This document shows positions 57,301 to 64,000 of a DNA stretch of 64,000 bases, in pieces; position 1 is the stretch's first letter; each line of letters opens with the position of its first letter. The translations under genes and the position numbers were made by a program. The notes beneath the pieces were generated by a model. It made no database searches, was not told the DNA's origin, and worked only from the letters and a program-made list of their open reading frames with translations. Source of the DNA: Saprospiraceae bacterium (lineage in GTDB: Bacteria > Bacteroidota > Bacteroidia > Chitinophagales > Saprospiraceae); assembly GCA_016717655.1 (NCBI GenBank), contig JADKFC010000003.1, positions 1-64,000 of the forward strand. Reading direction: 5' to 3'.

Positions 57301-60300
57301 AACCTGGGCATCCAGCAATACTGGTATTGCTTCTGTAACTCCAGATGGTAATGTAGTGGGTGTAGCACAGGGTGTAGCATTCTTTACCTTCATCAGTGAT
57401 GCAGGTTGTTCATCAGACCCTACAGACGGAATTTTGGTCAATGCACCTACACCTGTTTCATTGCCAGATGCCAATATTTGTATCAATGATACATTGGTAC
57501 TCTTCCCGTCTACCGGAGGAACCTGGTCAAGTACAGATGCTGTAGTGGCTTCAGTTACAGGAGCTACTGTAACAGGATTAACAGCAGGTACAGCGGAGTT
57601 TATCTTTCTTGACACCATTACAGGATGTACATCACCTGAGACTGCTCAGCTGACCGTTGATCCAAAACCAACAACCGTATTATTAGACAACAATACCTGT
57701 GTGGGTATTGCCGTAAACATAACACCAACAACAGGTGGTACCTGGGCATCTTCAAATCCAGCTATTGCCACCATTACCAATGCAGGTTTGGTAACACCAT
57801 TGGCACCAGGTAAAGTATCATTTACCTTTACCAAATTGTCGAATGGTTGTGATTCAGATCCTAGTGATTCATTGACAGTTGAGCCTGGCCCAACCATTAC
57901 AGCTCCTGCTGATAATGAGTTGTGTATTGGTGAAACTACTACCATTACACCTAATTCAGGTGGAACCTGGGAGTCCAGTAATGCAGCAGTAGCAACTATC
58001 GATAATACTGGAACAATAACAGCAGTAAGTCAGGGTGTAGTAACCTTTACCTTTACCAGTAGCACCACTTTGTGTAAATCAGTAGCTTCGGCCCCATTGA
58101 CCGTCAATGGCAAGCCTACCGTTTCAATAACAGGTTCAGATGAGATTTGTATTGGAGGATTATCACAATTAACACCGGGTGCCGGCGGTACGTGGGTATC
58201 CAGTGCACCAGGTGTAGCATCGGTTAACAACGCAGGTGTGGTTACAGGTATAGCACCGGGTTCTGCCTTCTTTACCTTTACAGATCTAACCACTGGTTGT
58301 GTAGCAGATGCTACATTGCCAATCACTGTAAGTACAGCACCAACTGTAAGCATTTTAGGCTTGGATGAAATCTGTTTGGGAGGAACAACCATGGTGGGTT
58401 CATCATCTGTAGGTACTTGGGCTTCAAGCGATCCAACAGTTGCGACAGTAGATAACAATGGTTTGGTTACTTCAGTAGCTCCTGGTAAGGTAACATTTAC
58501 CTTCACAGAATCTTCAACAGGTTGTGATGCCGGAGCTGATACAGATACCATTACCATTACACAGTGTAGTAATCCTGACTTCAATGCTACCTTTGTAAAC
58601 GTGCCCGTTGATGGCGATGTTAGTACAAACGACGGAGCAGGAGCTACCACATCATATGGTACCCCTGTACTTCAAACTAAACCTACAGGTTCAGTACCGG
58701 TACTTTCATTGAACCCAGATGGAACCTATACATTTACATCTAACTTAGTGGGTGTATACTATTATACCGTACAGGGTTGTGTACCTCCATTGGTATCAGG
58801 ATGTCCTGCCACTGATCTGGTCATTACAGTTACAGACCACGTAGATCCGGCAAGACAGCCAATTGCGAATGTTGACTTTGGTACCACCTTTACCACGACT
58901 CCGATTACCCTAGCTACTTTGTCTAACGACAGATGTATGGTAGTTAACGGATGTAGTTTGGATCCAAATACAGTTGTCATTACCGATAACCCATCTAATG
59001 GATCGGCTACCGTTGATCTGTTAACAGGTGATATTGAGTATACTGCTGATCCAGGATTTACCGGTCAGGATACCCTTGTGTACCGTGTGTGCGTAATGGG
59101 TGCAACCACCAGATGTGCAACAGCAAAACAAATCATATCCGTATTTAACTCTACAGCTGATAACTCAACAGTTGCGGATGATGATTTTGCAGTTACTCAG
59201 GAAGAAGAAGCTGTAACTGGTAACGTTAAAGACAATGACAGCGATCCTGAAGGAGATACACAGAGTGTAACACCACAAACAACTACCATAGTTGGAACAG
59301 GCACCCTTATTTTGGGAACAGATGGTTCTTATACTTTCACACCTGCCAAATATTTCTCTGGTCCGGTAGAGTTTGTATATACCATATGTGATGATAATGC
59401 AAGTGTAGAATGCGTTGATGCTACCCTTCACATTCTGGTAATACCTGATCTTACCATTAAAGTAAGGGTATATCTGGAAGGTTCATTGATGGACAACAGC
59501 AATGCAGTAGCATCTGATGGAAGGCCATTGATGAGAGATGGTTTGAGAGCAAGTACTTTCAATGCCAACAGGTATATACCCAACAGGGATCCTTACAAAT
59601 TCACACCTGATGCATATTTGCTCTCAAGTTTGAGTTTAACCACGGATTACGATCACTACGTACCAGGAGGTACTGCCAATTACAGCAGGTTTGACTCAGT
59701 AGCTGCACCATCAACCAAATTTGGTGTAACAGGTCAGGAAGCTCTTGTAGATTGGGTATTTATTGAATTGAGATCTAAAGCAGATTCGACTGTTATATTG
59801 GCAACACGTTCAGGCTTGTTGCAAAGAGATGGTGATGTGGTTGACCTTGATGGTTACTCAGGATTGAAATTCCCTGGAATGTCGATTGACAGCTACTATG
59901 TTGTTGTACGACACAGGAGTCACCTGGGAGCCATGACGGCAAATCCGCAGACACCAAGACAGTTGACAACCCTTGTTAACTTTACAAAAGCGAGTGAATT
60001 GGATGTCTATGACTTTGGAACCGATAAGTATCCTGGTTATGATTATACAGGATTGGCGATGAACGGTGATGTGAAATTTGGATATAGGGCTTTATGGGCC
60101 GGTACCTTTGACATCAATGGTAAGATCAAAGCCGATAACCCTAATGACGACTTGAACACCTTGTTCTTTGACGTATTTGGTTATCCAACCAACACATCGT
60201 TGAACGTTAACTTTGACTTTGCGTATGGATATACGCCTGGTGATTATAACATGGATGGCAAGTCTAAGTATGACAACCCTAATGATGATAAGAACATGCT

Positions 60301-60379
60301 GTATGCGCAGTTATTGTTCTATCCATTGAATACAGGGTTCTTGTCTAACTTTGACTTCTTTATACAACAATTACCATAA
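54356..60379 (+). CDS. Giant secreted protein with 14 Ig-like (Big_2-type) repeats
   Basis: This 2007-residue protein has a signal peptide (ILLIFGFLALFMTTGYKAQAQ). A unique N-terminal domain of ~220 residues follows, shared with the next gene. After PKD/Ig-like segments, 14 tandem repeats of ~74 residues span residues 365-1403, each built on ICIG...GGTW-SS...VATVNNAGVVTGV...FTFT...GC. Each keeps two cysteines, probably a disulphide. Two cadherin-like domains and a C-terminal module with paired Asp-rich loops (DINGKIKADNPNDD; DYNMDGKSKYDNPNDD), possibly calcium-binding, complete it. No standard type 9 secretion tail is visible. It is probably a surface adhesin or sheath component. Confidence 0.85.
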   Translation: MKAKILLIFGFLALFMTTGYKAQAQIESVNYWMKYDSSTCYYDCYAIMNAGSTSSPDQRIAFNAQYSLVLQTGDSVVVAQNYEPRVAGVPAAWTISSRINAPSAQPANDFWSIVPTISPTAYYPAGTQAGDTIRLFSIRKVGTTELCGEDIRIFINGVDPSSSAAGMQGSDFNNGFTMGSTQQLYNANSTQARAPVPTILGADVACSAGIEIDLTASTSSCQGPLTFLWTGPAGFDTTTQDVSLPLATSANNGDYKVVVTDAIGCVDSLTVTASSKPNAGANVTICAGVADTITGTPATISGTSPINGVWAPVTGNPAGASTSVLSTGVIRVNFSNSASGTYRFKYTLGACSDTMQFTVNPKPTVTMPDANACIGETVNVTPSTLGTWISSNNLVATITNGGVVSAIGQGICTFTYTRNATGCSSTTGTFTVNPPPTLTFPGPEDVCITGTIQVNPATGGTWTSGSPAVATITNAGVVTGVSTGSSILTYSETATGCSSTISVDVKLKPTASISGNDSICINGTTTLSPTTGGTWASTAPLVASVNNAGTVTGLTAGVAKFIFTDATTGCASDETDTIRVSANPVVSITGSSGLCIGATSTLSPTTGGTWVSDNLPVATVTNGGVVTAVGSGQARFTFTNTATGCSAQTSAILVNPKPTVSAANDTICVGSSTTISPALTVGTTWTNHSPDTVNMTGAPTKTVTGLEAGRARLVFQSNTGCFSDTLYVQVLPRPIVTITGDNFICVGTTTTLDPTTGGTWSSSDGSIATVNNGGIVTGVSPGTATFIFTSSASLCPSDPTAAVTVNPTPTVAVTGPTGICIGDVTQLSPTTGGTWVSDNPSVASVTSAGVVTGLSAGFARFTFTDDTYGCVSVKTAPVTVNLRPTVSFTGPNALCIGQTSTVTPTSGGTWTSSAPGVATINNAGLITAVSQGSVSFTYTQASTFCPSNPLNATISLKPTVSITGDSAVCIGDTTTLTPTTGGTWASSNTGIASVTPDGNVVGVAQGVAFFTFISDAGCSSDPTDGILVNAPTPVSLPDANICINDTLVLFPSTGGTWSSTDAVVASVTGATVTGLTAGTAEFIFLDTITGCTSPETAQLTVDPKPTTVLLDNNTCVGIAVNITPTTGGTWASSNPAIATITNAGLVTPLAPGKVSFTFTKLSNGCDSDPSDSLTVEPGPTITAPADNELCIGETTTITPNSGGTWESSNAAVATIDNTGTITAVSQGVVTFTFTSSTTLCKSVASAPLTVNGKPTVSITGSDEICIGGLSQLTPGAGGTWVSSAPGVASVNNAGVVTGIAPGSAFFTFTDLTTGCVADATLPITVSTAPTVSILGLDEICLGGTTMVGSSSVGTWASSDPTVATVDNNGLVTSVAPGKVTFTFTESSTGCDAGADTDTITITQCSNPDFNATFVNVPVDGDVSTNDGAGATTSYGTPVLQTKPTGSVPVLSLNPDGTYTFTSNLVGVYYYTVQGCVPPLVSGCPATDLVITVTDHVDPARQPIANVDFGTTFTTTPITLATLSNDRCMVVNGCSLDPNTVVITDNPSNGSATVDLLTGDIEYTADPGFTGQDTLVYRVCVMGATTRCATAKQIISVFNSTADNSTVADDDFAVTQEEEAVTGNVKDNDSDPEGDTQSVTPQTTTIVGTGTLILGTDGSYTFTPAKYFSGPVEFVYTICDDNASVECVDATLHILVIPDLTIKVRVYLEGSLMDNSNAVASDGRPLMRDGLRASTFNANRYIPNRDPYKFTPDAYLLSSLSLTTDYDHYVPGGTANYSRFDSVAAPSTKFGVTGQEALVDWVFIELRSKADSTVILATRSGLLQRDGDVVDLDGYSGLKFPGMSIDSYYVVVRHRSHLGAMTANPQTPRQLTTLVNFTKASELDVYDFGTDKYPGYDYTGLAMNGDVKFGYRALWAGTFDINGKIKADNPNDDLNTLFFDVFGYPTNTSLNVNFDFAYGYTPGDYNMDGKSKYDNPNDDKNMLYAQLLFYPLNTGFLSNFDFFIQQLP
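55448..58564 (+). repeat. 14 tandem ~222-bp coding repeats
   Basis: The DNA encoding residues 365-1403 repeats with a period near 222 bp, including GGAGG(T/A)AC(C/A)TGGG-type and CAGGTTGT blocks. Copies differ throughout, so the array is old rather than recently expanded. Confidence 0.85.
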
Positions 60380-60391
60380 GGTTTTTATAAA

Positions 60392-60440
60392 GTGTATCCC
60401 GGACTAGGTCCCCGGGATACACTCTTTTATTTTTTTTTTG
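60392..60440 (+). terminator. Strong rho-independent terminator between the giant genes
   Basis: GTGTATCCCGG (60392-60402) pairs perfectly with CCGGGATACAC (60412-60422). TCTTTTATTTTTTTTTTG follows. It separates two tandem paralogues, so the second should have its own promoter. Confidence 0.92.
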
Positions 60441-60462
60441 TTTAATTAATAAGGTCTATAAT

Positions 60463-63400
60463 ATGAAAGCTACACTCATAACCATTGCCATGGTTTGTAT
60501 TATCTTGCTTGAGCAGGGCTTCAGTCAGGTTACAGGGGTAAAATACCTGATGAAGTACAATACAACGACTTGCAAATTCGACGCCTGTATTGTCATTACG
60601 GCCGGATCTGCCACCACTGCCCCACAAAGGGCGCAGTTCAACTCACAATATTCTGTGGTTGTACCAACAGGTACAACTATAAGTATTGGTGAAAACGATA
60701 GCCATAACCCAATCCAAAATAACCAGACATACGGGGGAACTACTCCGCTGAAGTGGGTTATATCAAGTGCGGTATTGTCTCCAGCAGCAGCACCAACTCT
60801 TGATTTTCACAGTATAACGCCCACGCTTTCTCCAACATCCTTTTACAACAACCTGGCAACGAATGATACCATTCGATTGTTTAGTTTGAATGTAAATCCG
60901 ATGCCATCGTGCGGGGTTGGAATCAGGCCCTTTCAAAATGGGGTTGATCCCGGCTCAAGTGCGGCAGGTATGAATGGAGGAGATTTTACCAATGGCTTCA
61001 CCATTGGTGGTACCGCTCAAGATTATACGGGAAACCTGACAACCATCACGGCCAGCCCTGTGCCAATGAGCGCAGTTGCCACCTGCACAGCAGGCATCAA
61101 CATCAATTTGACTATGAATGGCAATGCTTGTCAGAATGCATTTACATATGCATGGTCCGGTCCCGGTGGATATACCGGCAGTACACAAGATGTTGCTTTT
61201 ACACCAGCGGTTTACGAAACCAATGGTGGAACTTATCAGGTAATAGTTACCGATAATTTACAATGTAAAGATACCCTTACCATAGATGCATATCCTAAAC
61301 CTTCGGGCGGGCCAGATGTATTATTGTGTGATCCGGGTACAATAACTCTAAAGGGTACCAATCCTGTATCAGGAAACTGGACACCGGGAGGCAGCAATCC
61401 GTTGGGAGCAGTCCTAGGTTCAACCAGCAATGGTGAAGCCAGTCTTGACATGAGCTTTGCGGAAGATGGCCTGTACAGTTATATATACACTGCAGGAACT
61501 TGCTCAGATACTACTGTGGTAAGGAAGTTTAATGCCAATGCGGGAGATGATCCTGCACCATTGGATTGTTATGCTTCATCATCCACAACCCTGGCGGCTT
61601 CGGGCACAGGAGATTGGTCTTTGGGATCCGGTAGTGCCGGAACTGCCCTGATAGCCAATATCAATGACCCCAACACAGAGGTAAGTCAATTTAGTGCGGC
61701 CGGCAATTACTATTTTGTATGGAATTCAGGTGGATGTACCGATACCGTATTGGTGGTTGCAGGAAGCAATTGCAGCGGCTGTCCGGTCAACAACAATATA
61801 TTAAATCAGCCAGCCATCTCCTCTTATTGTGGAGCAAGTCCGGCTGTCACCTTAGATGGAAATGCTGCCAACCCGGTTGGAGGTACCTATTTATGGGAGC
61901 ATAAGATAGACAATGGTCCTTGGGTGGTAGCATCCGGATTATACGAAGGAGAAGATTATGTAACTGGCAACCTTACAGACGGGGTCCACTCTTTCAGAAG
62001 ATTGTATTACAATACCTCTGGAACCCCTTGTACAGATACCAGTAATGTAATCGCACTTACGGTTGAAGTTATTCCTTCACAACCTACGGGTTTGGCTGCC
62101 AATCCGAATCCTGTATGTTTGGGCAACATCATCAATTTAAGTGTAAACAATATAAGTGGATCAACCTACACATGGACAGCTTCCTCTCCGGATGCAGGTC
62201 TTGTAAGCAGCACAACCAATAGTACGACCATGACGCCAACAGCTGCAGGCTTGTACATAGTTAGTGTGACAAGAACAGTGAATGGATGTGAATCCACAGC
62301 TGCGAGTCTTGGTGTTACAGCAACCACAACTCCACCAACCCCGGCTGATGTTACCTGGGCAGACCCAAGTGCATGTGAGGGAAGCGATGGTAGTATTACC
62401 ATAGGAGGTTTGGCTGGAAGCACTGCGTACGTAGTTAACTACACCAGAAATGGAGTTCCGGTAACGGTTAGTCGCACGACCAATGGATCAGGAGACCTTA
62501 CCATTACCGGATTAAAGGCCGGAAGTTATGCCAACATTACATTGAGCATTGGAACATGTACTTCTGGTGCCTATGTAGGTCCGATTGAATTAAACAATCC
62601 AAATGCACCATCACCACCGGCTAATATCACTGCAACAGAAGTGGATATTTGTGCCAATGCAACTACGACGGTTTCAGTATCCAGTAATCCTGGAGCGACC
62701 TATGCATGGTCTAGTTCTGATCCATCTGTATTGGTTTTGGATGCACCCAGCACAACAAATTCAGCTGTGTTTAGAGGGGTATCCGAAGGAACGGCAATAG
62801 TAAGTGTAACACAGAATGTGGGTGGTTGTGTATCCATACCATCAACCATAGAAATTAACGTAGCACCTGCAGCACCAACACCTTCTAATATTTCAGGTCA
62901 GAATCCAACTGTTTGTGAAGGATTGGATGGTTCATTGACTTTTACAGGGCTACCTACCAATTCTTCATTTGAATTGGGCTATAGAAGAAATGGAATTGAC
63001 AATACTGCCAGCATCACAACCAATGGAGCGGGTACCGCCGTATTGGGTGGATTGAATGCAGGAAGTTATACCAACTTCCAGTTGACCAATGAATTTGGTT
63101 GTGTATCAGGAATTTTTGCCGGTCCAGTAACCCTTTCTGACCCAGCTACTTCTTTGCCAAGCAATTTGACAGCGGGACCTAACCCTGCCTGTTTGGGAAG
63201 TGTTGTGAATTTAAGTTTGACCAATGTAATAGGAGCAAGCTATAACTGGAGCGCCTCATCTGAATCAGCAGGTTTGGCAGGTTCGAGTTCAAACAGCACG
63301 ACTATGACACCGGTGAGTGCAGGAAGTTACACCATCAGTGTTACCCAAACGGTAGCAGGCTGTACTTCACCTCCTGCTCAGATAGTAATTGTGGTTAGAA

Positions 63401-64000
63401 ATGATTGTTACAATCCTGATTTTGGTGTTACTTATCAAAACGTAGTTTTGACAGGAGATTTGAGCACCAATGATGCAGGTTCAAATGGAGCCACTTATGG
63501 CATAGTGAATGCCGATGGTGGAAACCCAGATATTTGTTTACCAACTGTGGCTTCTGATGGTACTTACAGCTTTGTGTGTGCAACCATAGGTGAATATAAC
63601 TTTACAGTGACAGTTTGTAAAAATCAGGAATGTGTACCGGTACCTCTTACCATTACGGTATTAGAGCAGGAAAGTTCTACTAACCCGCCTGTAGCTCACC
63701 CTGATTATGCCTACACTAAGATGAATACTGGTATCAGCATCAATATTGTTGCCAATGACAAATGCCAAAGTTTACCCAACTGCAACCTGGGTACACCTAC
63801 CATGGTGACCAGTCCAACCAATGGTAATTACAGCATTGCCACCGGTATCTACACACCGTCAAATGGTTTTGTGGGTAAAGATTCATTCCAATACAGAATT
63901 TGTCAGACTCCGGCTACACCGGTAAGCTGTGACGAAGAGTGGGTTTACATTACAGTATTCCCTGGCAATGCATCCAACTTTACCAATGCCATGGATGACT
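60463..64000 (+). CDS. Giant secreted Ig/PKD-like repeat protein, partial (right edge)
   Basis: The frame is open from the ATG at 60463 to the window end, at least 1179 residues. The signal peptide is ITIAMVCIILLEQGFSQ. The N-terminal ~220 residues align with those of the previous protein: VKYLMKYNTTTCKFDACIVI, FNSQYSVVVPTG, NGVDPGSSAAGMNGGDFTNGF, GGTYQVIVTDNLQCKDTL. Beyond that the repeats are PKD-like (NISGSTYTWTASSPDAG; AGLYIVSVTRTVNGC) rather than Big_2. A cadherin-like domain (DYAYTKMNTGISINIVANDKC) begins near the right edge. It is a paralogue with a replaced repeat region. Confidence 0.85.
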   Translation, partial: MKATLITIAMVCIILLEQGFSQVTGVKYLMKYNTTTCKFDACIVITAGSATTAPQRAQFNSQYSVVVPTGTTISIGENDSHNPIQNNQTYGGTTPLKWVISSAVLSPAAAPTLDFHSITPTLSPTSFYNNLATNDTIRLFSLNVNPMPSCGVGIRPFQNGVDPGSSAAGMNGGDFTNGFTIGGTAQDYTGNLTTITASPVPMSAVATCTAGININLTMNGNACQNAFTYAWSGPGGYTGSTQDVAFTPAVYETNGGTYQVIVTDNLQCKDTLTIDAYPKPSGGPDVLLCDPGTITLKGTNPVSGNWTPGGSNPLGAVLGSTSNGEASLDMSFAEDGLYSYIYTAGTCSDTTVVRKFNANAGDDPAPLDCYASSSTTLAASGTGDWSLGSGSAGTALIANINDPNTEVSQFSAAGNYYFVWNSGGCTDTVLVVAGSNCSGCPVNNNILNQPAISSYCGASPAVTLDGNAANPVGGTYLWEHKIDNGPWVVASGLYEGEDYVTGNLTDGVHSFRRLYYNTSGTPCTDTSNVIALTVEVIPSQPTGLAANPNPVCLGNIINLSVNNISGSTYTWTASSPDAGLVSSTTNSTTMTPTAAGLYIVSVTRTVNGCESTAASLGVTATTTPPTPADVTWADPSACEGSDGSITIGGLAGSTAYVVNYTRNGVPVTVSRTTNGSGDLTITGLKAGSYANITLSIGTCTSGAYVGPIELNNPNAPSPPANITATEVDICANATTTVSVSSNPGATYAWSSSDPSVLVLDAPSTTNSAVFRGVSEGTAIVSVTQNVGGCVSIPSTIEINVAPAAPTPSNISGQNPTVCEGLDGSLTFTGLPTNSSFELGYRRNGIDNTASITTNGAGTAVLGGLNAGSYTNFQLTNEFGCVSGIFAGPVTLSDPATSLPSNLTAGPNPACLGSVVNLSLTNVIGASYNWSASSESAGLAGSSSNSTTMTPVSAGSYTISVTQTVAGCTSPPAQIVIVVRNDCYNPDFGVTYQNVVLTGDLSTNDAGSNGATYGIVNADGGNPDICLPTVASDGTYSFVCATIGEYNFTVTVCKNQECVPVPLTITVLEQESSTNPPVAHPDYAYTKMNTGISINIVANDKCQSLPNCNLGTPTMVTSPTNGNYSIATGIYTPSNGFVGKDSFQYRICQTPATPVSCDEEWVYITVFPGNASNFTNAMDD

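Overview
The window looks like a chromosomal segment of a Bacteroidota (Bacteroidetes) bacterium. Several things point there: TonB-dependent receptors with N-terminal carboxypeptidase-regulatory domains, LytS/LytTR and AraC regulators, very long Ig-repeat surface proteins, genes without clear Shine-Dalgarno sites, and repeated -7 promoter boxes of the TAnnTTTG type. A Saprospiria- or Chitinophagia-like member would fit, but the sequence alone does not fix the genus.

Layout. 1-9.2 kb: a frameshifted GH31 alpha-glucosidase running off the left edge, folE, a TonB receptor with a partner lipoprotein, a b-type membrane cytochrome overlapping a decaheme cytochrome c, and a secreted TonB-C-like protein. 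9.2-28.3 kb: an AT-rich accessory island. It holds a cytosine methyltransferase with a MORC/MutL-like ATPase and a PIN_8-like nuclease, a Septu-type ATPase/HNH pair, a Crp/Fnr regulator with two paralogous beta-barrel proteins, an alpha/beta hydrolase, a GNAT acetyltransferase, lipoproteins, two SIMPL-like proteins, a WG-repeat protein, ParDE and a Fic protein. Many of these genes end in attC-like imperfect palindromes. 28.3-32.7 kb: a LytTR regulator, a LytS-type kinase and a TonB receptor. 32.7-37.4 kb: repeat-rich DNA with a small barrel, a VOC protein and HicAB. 37.4-41.2 kb: a SnoaL-like protein and an aldo/keto reductase divergent from an AraC regulator, then an EamA exporter. 41.2-53.5 kb: an XRE-S24 repressor, uvrB, an APC permease/Rieske oxygenase/SSS symporter operon, rsgA and mfd. 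54.3-64 kb: two tandem giant surface proteins, the second cut by the right edge.

Three themes stand out. First, a ~270-280 bp dispersed repeat occurs three times, each copy 5' of an accessory gene and in the same orientation. Second, a string of attC-like palindromes follows accessory genes, giving a cassette-array look although no integron integrase is visible. Third, at least nine genes carry one-base frame breaks, mostly in short homopolymers. These are either assembly indels or real decay, and they must be resolved before calling the defence genes dead. Housekeeping repair genes (uvrB, mfd) and the large receptors are intact.
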